A stretch of DNA of 64,000 bases from Rhyacophila brunnea (GCA_022495005.1 JAGYXB010000372.1:496001-560000), one strand, 5' to 3'; counted from the first letter of the stretch, positions 21,098-32,852 are shown. A program made the numbers and translations. Notes: generated by a model not told the origin, from the sequence alone.

Positions 21098-22439
21098 TAA
21101 TTCACTAAATCACTCGGCTGGTCCGGACCGGCCTTAATAGTCAGCTCATGACGACTTGCTCTGTCCGCTCAGACATGAATTTTTGGTAGCTTGCAAGCTT
21201 TGGGTTGCTGCACCCTTTGGGTCACTATTCCAAGAACGCAAATTTAGTTTTACAGCCAGGGAAATACGGGTAAAATTCGGGAATCCATGTTAACGGTCTT
21301 AACGCATTATACCTACAGGGAAATATTATAAGACGATATTCGTAATATCTTCTTCTGTGGTACATTTTTAAAATGACACTTGTATGGGAACTCCTCATCT
21401 AGTAGTATATCAATGATTGAGCTATACATTACGTTTATGGAAGATGAGTAATGTTAGTATAGTAATTATGATACACTTCATCTATCAAAATCAAACCAGT
21501 CCCATTCTCAAGACAGCTGCAAACCAGCAGACAATACATTAGGGATAGGCATACATGAGGTCAACGAGAACCTCATTCTGGATTTTCATAATTATATAAA
21601 GTACCACACCATAGTCACGTTCTCACATATATCGAATAGGTTTATAGAAAGTGTTAAATGACATTACAATAATCAATTTGTTTCTGATAGAAAACGCGTT
21701 TTATAAAATGATATAAGTATATATTAATAATTATGATTGTGTCAAGCTTTTTAAGGTTGTGCTTGATTTAAATTGAAGTATGTTCTGGACTCCAAAAATC
21801 GAAGTAAAAACAAAGCTTATGTACCAATTCACACCACCCAGTACCACAGTCGGTTTTAATCGATCGATCACTCCACGCAACGCCGACTCAAGTACAAGCC
21901 TAAGCATCCGGAAACTATCCGACAACGAGCGGTCTTACCATTATTCTATAACAGTGATGGTGAACCTATGGCACGCGAATGTATTATATTGAAGAGAAAA
22001 AAATATTACCTAATATAATAATAAAGCAAAATCCAAAAAAGTGATACAAATAAAAATATAAGTATTTATAATATACACTATTAAAAAATAATTACGACAT
22101 AGCTATGCGTATTTTATAGAGTTTTTAATACTATTTTTACCAGTGGTATTTACCAATCGTTGCGCAAACGGAACCGAAACTCGTGCATAAATGACAGATC
22201 GTATTGTATAAAAATTAATAATAGGCAAATTCTCTTCAAGAATTTACGTTTATCGTAAATATATAATTAAACAAATCGCTCCTAATGCTTTATGCGTGAC
22301 ACATAATATTATCGCACTCACCTCATCAGGCGGCGGTGGATGCCGCTCCCCGAATCATCTGATCGCAGCAATTCTGGTGTCATTTTGTGTGTAAAGAACA
22401 AAGCCAAGTAATACAGTAACAAACTATTTCATTGGCACC

Positions 22440-22640
22440 AACAAAAATGCCTGTACCAAATAAGAATCAAACACTTGGTGGAGCTACTAGTAGTAATTCT
22501 GACAGACCGTGAATATGGAGAACCGTGCAGTTATGGGAATTCTATAAAAGAAGCGTGGTTAAAATGCTCCCACGACTCTTGAAAAATTTGAAAACAAGCA
22601 AAAATAGCATAATATTCAAAGAATGAAAGATCTGCATTCG
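22440..22640 (+). pseudogene. Coding-like relic in intron 2
   Basis: Contains the remains of a frame that is clearer in ZNF-5: CTTGGTGGAGCTACTAG, GGGAATTCTATAAAAGAAG and TGGTTAAAATGCTCCCACGA correspond to LGGA, NSIKEAW and WLKCSH. It is disrupted here by shifts and a stop. The family is not recognised. Confidence 0.4.
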
Positions 22641-22926
22641 ACTAGAAATACGGTGAAAGATAGAATCTATCATTGTAATATTTAAACTTTTTTTAATAGA
22701 TTTCTTAAAAACTACCTTTTCATTTTTTCCGTAGAGAAAGAAACTGCTCGGCACGTCAGACAGTCGAAAGATTATATTTGGAAAATTTTGGCACGCGTGC
22801 CTACGTAAAAAGGTTCGCTAACACCGTGTCTAGGTATAATATTTTTACCTCGATCTCATACTTATAATAATGAACTATTATTTAAAAATCTCATAATTTC
22901 TTAATACTTTTAAATGTATTTTTTAG

Positions 22927-24405
22927 ATTATCGCTAGAAGCACTGTTCCGGCCAATGTTGCGAGCCTCATGTCGTCCTGGGACGTGACTGAAGCACAAGC
23001 GTCTAGCGAAGACCTACACATTGAGGAACAAGATATTAAGCAAGAACTCAAGGAATATATAGAAAGGTTCAAAGATGTCGCCTGCCGCAATAGTAAACGT
23101 GATATTTGTCAATCGAATATGGTAAACACAGAATTATTAGTGGCTGTTATACAACTGGAAAAAAAAACGTTTCACAAAGAAAATTTTGTATGCAGTAACT
23201 GTTTTGATTTTTTTTCATCGTTCGACCTAATGTTGCTTCACAAAACGATACACAAAACCACAATTGCGAAAACGACCGATTCTGTTGCAAGACTGGTTAA
23301 ATGTGACGATAGTCATTTTTCAAGATTTCGTCCTGGTCACGTCATGAAGCCACTCGAAATGACTCATTCTGGTGAAAAGCCATTTAAGTGTGATAAATGC
23401 AATTACTCATGCACGACGTCTGGTGGCATGAAAACACACAAAATGACCCATTCTGGTGAAAAACCATTTAAATGTGTCAAGTGCAAGTACTCGTGCAGAC
23501 AGTCAGGTGTCATGAAAACACATAAAATGACTCATTCTGGTGAAAAGCCACTTAACTGTGATAAATGTAATTACTCTTGCAGACAGTCAGGTAACATGAA
23601 TAGACATAGAATGACTCATTCTGGCGAAAAGCCATTTAAATGTGATATATGTAATTACTTATGTAAACAATCTGGTCATTTGAAAACACACAAAATGACT
23701 CATTCTGGTGAAAAGCCATTTAAATGTGATATATGTAATTACTCATGCATACGTTCAGTTAACCTGAAAAGACACAAAATGACTCATTCTGGTGAAAATC
23801 CATTTAACTGTGATATATGTAATTACTCATGTAAACAATCTGGTCAGTTGAAAACACACAAAATGACTCATTCTAGTGAAAAACCATTTAAATGTGACAT
23901 ATGCAATTACTCATGCAGACAGTCAGGTGACATGAAAAAGCACAAAATGACCCATTCTGGTGAAAAGCCATTTAAATGTGATAAGTGCAATTATTCATGC
24001 ACGACGTCTGGTGGCATTAAAAATCATAAAATAACTTATTCTGGTGAAAAGCCATTTATCTGTGATATATGTAATTACTCATGCATACGTTCAGTTGACC
24101 TGAAAAGACACAAAATCACTCATTCTGGTAAAAAGCCATTTAACTGTGATATATGTAATTACTCATGTAAACAATCTGGTCAGTTGAAAACACACAAAAT
24201 GACTCATTCTAGTGAAAAACCATTTAAATGTGACATATGCAATTACTCATGCAGACAGTCAGGTGACATGAAAAAGCACAAAATGACTCATTCTGGTGAA
24301 AAGCCACTTAAATGTGATAAATGCAATTATTCATGCAAACAAGCAGGTAACATGAAAACACACAAGATGACTCATTCTAGTGAATATCCATTTAACTGTG
24401 TGTAA
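22927..24405 (+). CDS. ZNF-2 terminal exon, 12-finger C2H2 array
   Basis: A phase-0 exon of 492 codons plus TAA after a TTTTTTAG acceptor. Order: IIARSTVPAN leader, acidic stretch with IKQE, ELLVAVIQLEKKTF, divergent finger CSNC...HKTIH, a decayed finger, then 12 tandem fingers. Finger 8 has Tyr in place of the second zinc-binding His (HKITY) and is probably unable to fold. Fingers 5-8 and 9-12 are a four-finger tandem duplication: helices IRSVNLKR, KQSGQLKT, RQSGDMKK return as IRSVDLKR, KQSGQLKT, RQSGDMKK exactly 336 bp later. A two-base insertion after TGTGTG ends the frame one finger early. With exons at 18274 and 18669 the protein would have 590 residues. An ATG at 22969 could alternatively start a shorter form. 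Confidence 0.85.
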   Translation: MIARSTVPANVASLMSSWDVTEAQASSEDLHIEEQDIKQELKEYIERFKDVACRNSKRDICQSNMVNTELLVAVIQLEKKTFHKENFVCSNCFDFFSSFDLMLLHKTIHKTTIAKTTDSVARLVKCDDSHFSRFRPGHVMKPLEMTHSGEKPFKCDKCNYSCTTSGGMKTHKMTHSGEKPFKCVKCKYSCRQSGVMKTHKMTHSGEKPLNCDKCNYSCRQSGNMNRHRMTHSGEKPFKCDICNYLCKQSGHLKTHKMTHSGEKPFKCDICNYSCIRSVNLKRHKMTHSGENPFNCDICNYSCKQSGQLKTHKMTHSSEKPFKCDICNYSCRQSGDMKKHKMTHSGEKPFKCDKCNYSCTTSGGIKNHKITYSGEKPFICDICNYSCIRSVDLKRHKITHSGKKPFNCDICNYSCKQSGQLKTHKMTHSSEKPFKCDICNYSCRQSGDMKKHKMTHSGEKPLKCDKCNYSCKQAGNMKTHKMTHSSEYPFNCV

Positions 24406-24612
24406 AATGCAAATACATGTATATCATGCAGACAGTCCGGAAAAATGAATATACAAAAATGACTCATTCTGTTAAAAAGCCATAATGTTTTAAGTGTAAT
24501 AACTCGTGCATAACGTCTAGTTGCCTTAAATTGCACAAAAAGACGCAATCTGGGGAAAAGCCTTTTGAATGTGATATTTGTAATTACTCATGCATAAAAT
24601 TTGGTAGCATGG
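24406..24612 (+). pseudogene. Decayed fingers after ZNF-2 stop
   Basis: Recognisable finger pieces continue out of frame: ATGCAAATACATGT, TCATGCAGACAGTCC, GACTCATTCTG and GAAAAGCCTTTTGAATGTGA. The stop comes from a small insertion in a TG run, separate from the cause in the other copies. Confidence 0.75.
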
Positions 24613-24946
24613 CACTGGCTGTGCTTTTTAGTGAACTGTGAAGGAATGATTCGAATGCTGGGGGGAAGGGGAGGGTATGTTTAGGATGCCAGTTACTGAC
24701 CTTTTATGCTATTGAGGTTGGCTCCATGGCCTGTTTGTCAATCCTGGTCGTATTATCAGTCTCGTTGGGTATTGTTCATTGGGTCATGCGGTGCGTGCAC
24801 TTGACGGCTGAGCTTAGGTAAGTGTTAATGTGCGCACGGTTGATGAACGACTGACCGTTATTTGTCGCGCCAGGCAAGGGTCAAATTGTCAGGTGGGTAG
24901 GAATGTATCTATTGTATTAGGGCCACCCTAATTGGCGTATTCAGAC
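24613..24946. repeat. 330-bp block, ZNF-2 copy
   Basis: The copy of the 4768-5099 block, again flanked on both sides by finger relics (GGTAGCATGG before, CCATTTGAATGTGAT after). It keeps both edges. Confidence 0.5.
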
Positions 24947-26275
24947 AAGGCCATTTGAATGTGATATAATTACTCATGCATAACTTCTGGTAGCATATTT
25001 CAAAAGGACGTATTTATTTATAAAAAATCCCGCTTTTTGGGACATAATTTCAATATAAAATAATATTATACCATTAAAGGTATTGGCTACCCGTTCACTA
25101 TTTAGCTATGATAAAGTGTCTGTAGTTAAGACTTTGAAATAATGGTCAGTCGAGAAGGGACCGAACGTGCGTACGTCATTTTTATTATCAACCGATAACG
25201 TTAACAATTAATATTTTTGTAGCCCATTCTATAGCGACATAATATTATTATGTAACCGTATGTAATATTATTTTAAACCATACAATAATAATTATTATTG
25301 TCTCTATGCTAAATACAGTTTTTGAATACTTCAAACCCACTTGCTCTGGGAAATCTCGTTTGTTGTTTGGTGTATTTTAAATTTGTGTAAGTGGACGTTA
25401 GGTCTTAGTGACATAAACTGAAGTTTATCGAGCTCCACTACCTTAAGCTAGTGGTTTTTTTTTTAACCATATCCGATCCTAATAGGAACACATGGGCCTC
25501 CAACAGATTTTGTTTTTACGATAAATAGATGTCAGCCACTTTCTCATCGTATTAAATCCATACTCTGACCCTACACAAATTGAAAAACAATATGTGAACA
25601 TGGCAGACCCAGGATTTGAACCTGGACCCACGACGCTATAAGCCGACGCTTAAACCGCGCGGCCATCGTGGGACTGTTAGCTAGTTCATATTATTAATTA
25701 TATAAAATAAAAATATTATTCTATCTATAAAATATCTTATTTTATATATGTTTAAAAGGCATAATTTCAGATATTTTATAGATAGATGAGTATTTTTTGT
25801 CAAAGTATATTCTGTTATGGTTTGGTTTCGCATAGTTTAAGGCGATAGATATTTTTTTAATTCGCAATTTCAACTTGATCAATTAATAAATATTTAGGTA
25901 TCTGAAAACATTGAAAAGAAAAATATTTTTTATTTTAAGTCAAAAGTTAACTTACAATTGTAAAAAAATGTTAAAAAATGTAAAATTTGTCAAAGGACCC
26001 CATCTTATTATTAAGTAGGTAATAATAGTTATGTTCAAAGAGATTGGAATTGGTTCTGTCTAAATAAAATGTCAGCCGACGGAAGTTTTTGTTTTGAATG
26101 AATGAACCCAACATTGTTAGCCGTTGACAATTGGAAGGTACCAACCTGCTGAGTATGACGATAGCTTGGTTAATAACTGTATTTAGTGACAGTATTTATT
26201 ATATTTTGTATATAAATTAAGAAAATCGGAAAGTTATTTGGTTTTAATCGTTTTTATTCACACTATCCCATTCAT
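24947..26275. repeat. Conserved downstream block of ZNF-2 unit
   Basis: Matches 5100-7020, but the start of the short ORF is deleted at about 26020-26030, where TTAAGTAGG runs straight into the second half of that ORF. It is interrupted at 26275 by the LINE and resumes at 29086. Confidence 0.7.
25602..25673 (-). repeat. tRNA-like module, best copy
   Basis: On the minus strand it begins TCCCACGATGGCCGCGCGG, has a box-A-like TGGCCGCGCGG and a box-B-like GGTTCAAATCC about 35 bases further on. The ends do not form an acceptor stem; CCCACGA instead pairs with an internal TCGTGGG. It is therefore more likely the head of a tRNA-derived SINE, or a degenerate tRNA, than a functional tRNA. Copies lie in all four downstream blocks. 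Confidence 0.45.
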
Positions 26276-26450
26276 TTTCAATTTCAATTTATTTATTTTT
26301 ACATATTGTGGACATTACAAATTATAAGTTTAAGACGTTCACAATATGACATAAAAAAGAGATAGATAATATGTTATTAAACAAATATGTACATACAAAA
26401 ATATTAATTATATAGGTACATGGAAATACACCGGATGAGTTAAGCAGACC

Positions 26451-28139
26451 CTATTTTAAAAATTTATACAATAACGTCCACCTATACTCATCCTCACGTA
26501 GGTGGAGTATATCAACACCCGAAGCAATTTCGTTGAACATAGTTATCGCCCTCCCAATTGGCATTACCAGTGGCAGGTTGGTTCTGCACCTTGGGAGAAT
26601 AAACAACTGATGTTCTCTATTTCTAAGATAGTTATCAGGGACACACAGGTCAACACTGCCCAGAATGGCAGAGTTCTCATTTATACCTCGTATAAGTCGA
26701 ATAAAATACATAGCTAAATAAAGGTTTCTTCTAAATTGCAAACTGCAGTATGTAAGCATGCCTAAGAGAAAGTCAGTTGGATAAAGCCACAGATAGTATC
26801 CGTACAACCTCAAATAAAGGAGTGTCAAGAATTTCTTCTGAACCCTCTCCACGATAAGGCCATACTTCAACGGATGCGGTGCCCAAACAATAGACCCACT
26901 CTCAAGTCTGCTTCGAACTAAAGAATTAAATAAAAGTTTTAATACCGTAACATCCGAAAAGACCCGGGAAGTACGCATGACGAAGCCCAACATTTTAAGC
27001 GCCTTGTTACAAATGGTAACTGTATGGCTAATAAACGTCAGTTTACTCTCAAACGTAATGCCAAGATCCCTTACAGATAATATTCGTGACAGAACTCTGC
27101 CATGCATCGAGTATTGGAAAAACAACACTTTTGAGGCTCTGGTAAACGACAAAAGATTGCATTTATCAATATTGAATTCTAGTTTGTTACGCCTGCCCCA
27201 ATCTAATATATTATCTATATCAAGTTGGAGCTGACGACAATCGTCCAAGGTGACAACTTCCAAAAAGAGTTTCAAGTCATCAGCGAACAACAAATACATA
27301 GCATTTTTTATTACCAATGCTATGTCATTTATAAAAATCGTGAACAGCAACGGCCCTTAGTTTGAGCCCTGAGGGACACCAGAAAATTTGTTAAAGGTCT
27401 GTGACTGAAAAAGGCCGTACGATACGTATTGTTGACGGTTCCTAAAATAACTCCCGAATAGTTTCAAAAATCGATCAGACAATCCAATAAGTTGGAGTTT
27501 TTCCATCAGGACATCATGATCGACTTTGTCAAATGCTTTCGAGAAGTCATTGTAAGAACAGTCAACCTGGTGACCTCTATCCAGGGCCGATGACACATAA
27601 TTGGTAAATACCATCAGGTTAGTTTCCGTTGATTGGCCTGCTCTAAATCCATGCTGTTCATTTATTATAAATGACTCAATTTTTGGAGAAATCATGTTGT
27701 GCATGATCATCTCAAGAACATTTGCTGGTGCAGAGAGAACAGCTACCGGCCTGTAATTTTCCACTGATGACTCTGTACCACTCTTATGGATTGGAGTAAC
27801 CTTCGACATCTTCCAGGTTTCCGGAAAGATACCTGTCTCCATTGTAAGATTATAAATATATGCAAGAGGGCCTTTGACAAAATCAACACACCCCTTTAAA
27901 AAAAATGAAGGGACGTTATCAGGTCCCAAAGAGTGAGTATTTTTTAGTTTTTTAATAAATTTTAACACATCACTCTCATCAACTGGAAAAATATCAATGG
28001 ACTGGGCACCGCATGATGGCTGTCTTGACGCAGAGGCAACATCCAAATAAGGAATACTACTTGCGTAGACAGACCTGAAGTGACCAGCAAATGCTTCTGC
28101 CACTTCATGTCCGGTCACCTTTTCGCCTTTCCAACTCAT
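26451..28139 (-). pseudogene. LINE reverse transcriptase, nonsense-mutated
   Basis: Encodes the reverse transcriptase of the inserted LINE in two pieces in one frame. Upstream piece: SLGPDNVP, NYRPVAVLS, EQHGFRAGQST, the first catalytic Asp in DFSKAFDKVDH, and GVPQGSN. A TAA then interrupts the conserved block that should run on into GPLLFTIFIND. Downstream piece: the FADD catalytic box in YLLFADDLKLF, then thumb-like and C-terminal regions ending YKFLK. The catalytic motifs are present but the stop codon and 5' truncation make it non-autonomous. It belongs to the same family as 8880-9430. Confidence 0.88.
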
Positions 28140-28165
28140 CGAATCGGCATACCCGCCATCCCTTC

Positions 28166-29085
28166 TTAAAGGCTAAACATTTCATAGTCGCGTTGACCAT
28201 GCTCAGCCTTCCAAGCTTTGTGATAGCAATGCTTGATCTGAATGTCCCCAATAATCTCTCGAGAAAACCACCTCGGGTATCGCCTTCCACCACGACATGG
28301 CGACTTCCTTGAAAAACATTCATCAAACACATTATATACAGTATTATAAAAGAATTGTACCGCCTCATTTACATCACAAATCCCGAGCAACTCACTCCAA
28401 TCTACTTCACTCATTAATGAGTAAAGTAGCTCGAAGTTTCCACCTTCAAACTTCCATCCCCTGCACCGATCGGTTTCATGTGAGGGTATGTCAGTTCGCA
28501 GCGGGCGAATCGACCGAAACCTGAGCACAAAAACCAAAGTAGGATGATAGTCATCCTCCCGTACAAGAGGGGACATGCATCGGGAAACTGACAAATTGAT
28601 GTTGCTGAATACCCTATCCAGAAGCCCATTACTAGAGTTAGAAATATCATTGTACTGAGAAAATCCAAAAACAGCGCACATAAATTCCAGGTCACTATTG
28701 ACCCTTTCACCGTTGCGCGCTGAAGTTAAATTAAAGTCTCCCAACACAATAATACTTCTGTCTCCAATCAAGTTGACACTAGATAGCATATTCTCAACAA
28801 AACATTTATACACCTCCACGTCACTGGCTGGAGGAAAATATACAACACAAACGTAAATAGTGACTCCATCACAGGCTAGTTTCACCCAAAGGTCCTCATT
28901 TGGAGTCTCAAAAGCATGGACACGTTCGGCCTTCAACCCCTCCATGCTTCTAACCCCCAAAAGACAGCCTCCACCCTGCCTGTGGCCTGCGCCGGAATCT
29001 CGATCCCTCCTAAAGACTAAATACTCACTTCCAAAATATTCGCGATTAAAAACACTGTCATTAAGCCATGTTTCAGTTAACCCTA
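28166..29085 (-). pseudogene. LINE AP-like endonuclease domain, partial
   Basis: The N-terminal part of the LINE pol protein. It shows TETWLND, GGGCLLGV, VVYFPP, LGDFNL and DDYHPT, the ordered motifs of an AP-type endonuclease that nicks the target DNA. The first ~40 residues of the domain are missing because the insertion is 5'-truncated, and a frameshift near 28140-28166 separates it from the reverse transcriptase. The frame runs a few codons into flanking DNA at 29086-29110. Confidence 0.85.
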
Positions 29086-29300
29086 TAATTAGTAGTACCT
29101 GTTCGCACAAGGAAACTCATCATTGTAAACCATATAGTTATTGCCATATCCCGTCAGAGCAAAGAAGATGCATTCTCTTTCTTCGCTCAGTATGCTGGTT
29201 GCTGGTCATCGTCTGTTATTTGGACTTGGGAGTGAACAAATAAATAAATACCACGGAATGGTCTAAAACGGCGATTTTTATTTGACTTTTAATTTTACTA
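29086..29300. repeat. Downstream block of ZNF-2, resumed
   Basis: After the LINE the shared block continues with AGTAGTACCTGTTCGCAC, as in 7036-7250, 42605-42790 and 53655-53850. Together with 24947-26275 it forms one interrupted copy. Confidence 0.7.
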
Positions 29301-30701
29301 TTTATTACATTTTTATCTTCATTGTTTATAATAATCTATTAAAATATTCTTTCGACTTCAACTACTCGTATTTTTTTTGTAATATTCTTTTATTGTGACC
29401 CTTGACCTGATAGGTAGTGACACCTACCTGATATCACCAGGCTTTTCTTGGTGTTTATAAATATTAAATAAAAGCGGGCCGAACCGATACCCTGATGTCT
29501 ATAAACGATTAAATAAAACACCTGATCTGATTCCCTGCTCAACTACGTAACTAATTGTGTAATCCTTGGGTAAAGTCCATCGCCCGGTGTGTAAACGTAA
29601 AGATGAACAAAGATCCAGAAAAAAGTTAGGTAACAATAAAGTACACGAGATGACGAATGCAAATAAATAATCGAAAAACGTAGCGGATTTGTTTTATAAA
29701 AATATAAAATAGGCGCTAGTAATAAAATATAAAATATTTAGTCATTAGTTTTATAAAGGAATTGATAACTTAATATGTACGTAGTAATTAATAAATTATG
29801 TAAGGGATGGACGATCGTGCTGCGTGGTTGAGATGACGTATGCCTTGAGGAAATTAGCATTAAAAAAATACTGTAATTAAAAATATAATACGCCATGTAT
29901 AGCATAATTACCGAAGAAAGTAATTATATTAAATAATATCTTCATTTTATAAATTCAGTTTTCAGATGGCAAAACCTGATATGTGCACTTTTGTTAATTG
30001 TGCAGGAGAGCTGTTTTAAATTTGGTGATTGTTTGAAACTTTCTGGTGAATATGTCTTTTGTAAATAATATAATGAAACGATGTATTCGAAATGAGTTTT
30101 AGATATAGAATAAGTATTTCAAAGTTTTGTTTCTTTAGGTTTGGTAGAAAAAAAGATTTTCCAGATTTTCCATTTTATAATTTTTTGCCATCTTATGTTC
30201 CAATATATTGTAATTATATGGTAAGATAAACTAACATGATTTGTGAGGTAATTGGATAATAAAACTTCAAAAAATGGCTTAACATAATATATTTTTTTAA
30301 TGCTTGACACTTACTGATTAAAAATGTTACATAGGTTCATATTGATACAGACATTGGCATCAAATATTTTCAGAGGGTTGCAAAAATAATTCCTAATGAG
30401 AATTTTCCGTTCCATGAAATAATATGAATTCCATATTAGGTATGCTCTTACAGGTAGATATACTAATATAAAGAAACGATTAAATCATAATATATATTTT
30501 TAAAATTTTAACCCTTAACAATATCTTCTACGTCTACATTGCCCTCAGGTTCATTGCCATCAAAGCCATCTAATTTTTAACAATTTTAACTTATTACCTA
30601 CCTTCTTTATCTTATTTGCGATGAATTTGTGATTTTGTAAGTAGTTTGAAAAAGCAAAAAAAGTAATTTGGGACGTATGTATCACTTCACTTCAATATTT
30701 T
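29301..30701. other. Intergenic spacer before ZNF-3
   Basis: AT-rich, with no gene seen. Most of it matches the spacer before ZNF-5 (53850-54890). The ZNF-3 side has an extra stretch of about 420 bp (29780-30200) not present in the other copy. Confidence 0.5.
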
Positions 30702-31830
30702 TTAAGTTCTTGTCGTCAACCTTTTTTTTGCTGTCTCTATTCTTGAATGGTCACTATCACATTCGAGTCTAGTATGAGAGGATAGAAGAAATTTTTGGTC
30801 AATCAGCTTCTTCACCGAGGTATTTTTATAATGCATAAGTAAACATACATGTCACACTAATATTTATGTTCTGTCCATCTGCAGCTTTTGAGTATGTGAC
30901 AACGAGTTTGATTCCAGGTGAAAGAATCATGATTTTCTTAAATACACATGATGCGATGTCTTTAGAACCTCTCCACCGTTTGACTCGTGCCACATTATAA
31001 CCTTCAGAGAATTCTTGAGAAGCGCATTCTCTAATAGTTAAATTGTACTCAAACAATAATCTTTTATAGTAGGTACACAATAATTGTGGATACTAGCAGA
31101 CATGGTAGAACTTGTTATAAACAACTATTACTAGTTGGTTTGATCTTTCCTTAGCTGTAGTTTTATCTCCTGGTTCACTGTAATAACATTTTTGTGCATT
31201 AATGAAATGTGCATTGTGTTGTTTGGAGATTTCATTCATTGCCTCTTTGATAGACATAAATATAACGTTTACATGTAATATATTCATCGTCTTATGTACC
31301 TATCTAATAAGGTTTATTGAATTTAAAACCCGTTTTGTTAAATACCTACATCATAATATCGTCTCTGTTATGGCAGAACACACTAACTGAACAATACTAG
31401 TTTTGAGTACCTTATTTGACTTTGAAGTTTTTAAAATGTTTGAAATGGTCTATCATGTGATTTTATTATGTAATCGTAAAAGGATGACTTTAAAATAAAG
31501 ACGGTTTATTTATTAAGAACGTTTCTAGACGGTAAAGTTTGAAATAAGAAACATTTTGGTATAACTAACTTAATACGTATGTCATTTTTTCGAATTAGTG
31601 TCTTCTGCCAGAACAGTGACGATATGCAGTTCTCCCACTTCCATTTTCAAACTTCATTGTTTTATATTCACCATTACATAATTTTTATATTTAAATGACT
31701 TGGTAAGCATATTTAAATAGGAACATCTTCACAGGAGTAATGGCTCTCGTGTTTTGGAGGCTTTATAATAAATGCCTCGATCTGGACTCGTTCATCAACC
31801 AATTTTTTTTTTGTGGATGTCTTCCTCTTG
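30702..31830 (-). pseudogene. Decayed transposase-like (DDE-type) gene, copy 1
   Basis: Several frames on the minus strand carry pieces of one protein: ESHYSCEDVP (about 31750), then KTTAKERSNQLVIVVYNKF, TYYKRLLFEYNLTIRECA, WRGSKDIASCVFKK, VVTYSKAADGQN, then after a shift LIDQKFLLSSHTRLECDSDH and SRIE. I recognise the order YNLTIH, YSD-x-GGQN-x-N and CD-DH-x-IE from a widespread insect family of transposase-derived proteins. Here the acidic residue of YSD reads K and the frame is broken in several places, so it is dead. A second copy precedes ZNF-5. Confidence 0.6.
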
Positions 31831-32852
31831 TAAAATTATCTCTCCGTCTCGTGGAAAAAATATGTTGACCGTCTGAGCTAGATAGGCCATAGAATAGAAA
31901 ATCTGCACACTGATTTTCATAAAATACACATACGATTTGATGACTATGTAAATATCTTCAGAAAATTTGTCGAGCGCTCCGGTTCGTAAACTTTTCCATT
32001 TCGAGCGCTGGTTAGCAAACAAAATATCGGATGGCAAAATCACAGTATTGGCAGATATTATGTTTTGTCATATTATACATTTCACTCAAACCTTGGAAAC
32101 GCAAGATGGCAGAATGAGATATTTTGCTGTATATGCTTCTCTCAACTTTCAACATTCAACATTTTGGGGATATAACAAAATGCCAACGCTCATAACTCCA
32201 ATACTAGCGGGTCTACGAAATATTGGGTTTTGCCATCTTATAGATCTCAACGAGAGGAGTCTGAATATAGTGATACCTAACTCAATTTCGTCAAAAAGTC
32301 GAGTTATTAGGTTTTGTCATCTGAAAACTGACATAATAATTTATGTAGTAGGTACCTATGGATATTATCCCCTAGTATTCCAAAAAAAACAGTTATTGCA
32401 AATTACATTAATGTACTTACCTCCAATAATAGACTGAGCTAGCCCTACTTATAGCTAATTGGGGGGGGTGTTAATCCTTGTTTTGGATGACAGTAAGTTA
32501 GGTATAAGGCAAAAATAAGTAATATTAAATGGAAACCAAACCTAACCTAACCTAACAAATAATGCAGTATAATCGGCTATTTTCAAAATGTCATTGCTTT
32601 GGCTTCCTGTAAACCGACAAGAACCAACTAATGTTTTAGAATAATATGCATGTAACAGTGAAAGAATATTGTATTTTCCCCATAACGATACCGTCAAATC
32701 TCTTTTTATTTTCCCCAGAGAGCATAGACAATTATTTTTTTTAATTGAAGTCCTGATGTCTATGCTCGAAACCATAGCGTATTTGCCAGTGTAAAACGTT
32801 AGCCTGAGGTCGTGAAGCTATTGACAGATTTTAATATCAAATACCGCATAAA
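31831..32852 (+). other. Upstream region of ZNF-3
   Basis: Matches the regions upstream of ZNF-4 (44690-45116) and ZNF-5 (56280-57157). A short TTAGG-type run sits at 32541-32556. The last 100 bases (AGCCTGAGGTCGTGAAGC to the ATG) are nearly identical in the three copies and probably hold promoter and 5' UTR. No TATA box stands out. Confidence 0.5.
32541..32556 (-). repeat. TTAGG-type run upstream of ZNF-3
   Basis: Three CCTAA units ending 296 bp before the ZNF-3 start codon. The same run ends 296 bp before the start of ZNF-4 and 295 bp before that of ZNF-5. Confidence 0.6.

Larger units (their letters stand above)
18822..22926 (+). other. Intron 2 of ZNF-2
   Basis: A putative intron of 4105 bp. 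It contains a truncated LINE (20535-21097), unidentified repeats around 19600-20500, and from about 21630 sequence shared with intron 2 of the main-type genes. The piece around 21930-22360 resembles 48090-48480 in ZNF-4, and 22440-22620 matches 62456-62590 in ZNF-5. The junction between ZNF-M-type and main-type sequence therefore lies inside this intron, between about 18900 and 21630. Confidence 0.55.
26276..29085 (-). mobile_element. 5'-truncated Jockey/CR1-like LINE insertion
   Basis: About 2.8 kb of a non-LTR retrotransposon on the minus strand, splitting the downstream block of ZNF-2. The left edge (CCCATTCAT) and right edge (AATTAGTAGTACC) are adjacent in the ZNF-4 copy near 53640-53665, so the empty site is known. 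The element starts inside its endonuclease domain and lacks any ORF1. No target duplication longer than about 2 bp is visible. Its 3' UTR is AT-rich, ending near AATTTCAATTT. Since the orthologous site is empty in the other units, it inserted after the cluster had duplicated. Confidence 0.88.

Noticed and set aside
22969..22971. ATG at 22969 (and 38501, 49562, 62940) as the main translation start
   Set aside because: The frame is open upstream to a phase-0 splice acceptor, ZNF-1 has ATA at this position, and upstream exons with good starts and donors exist. It may still serve a minor isoform.
25602..25673. A functional tRNA gene on the minus strand
   Set aside because: Box-like motifs are present but the ends do not form an acceptor stem, and the copies decay at different places.
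28860..29243. Plus-strand ORF of 127 codons
   Set aside because: It is mostly antisense to the LINE endonuclease and runs into the shared non-coding block.
32542..32775. Minus-strand ORF upstream of ZNF-3 with a counterpart at 44815-45039
   Set aside because: It lies in the duplicated promoter region and its frame is broken between copies, so it is likely non-coding.
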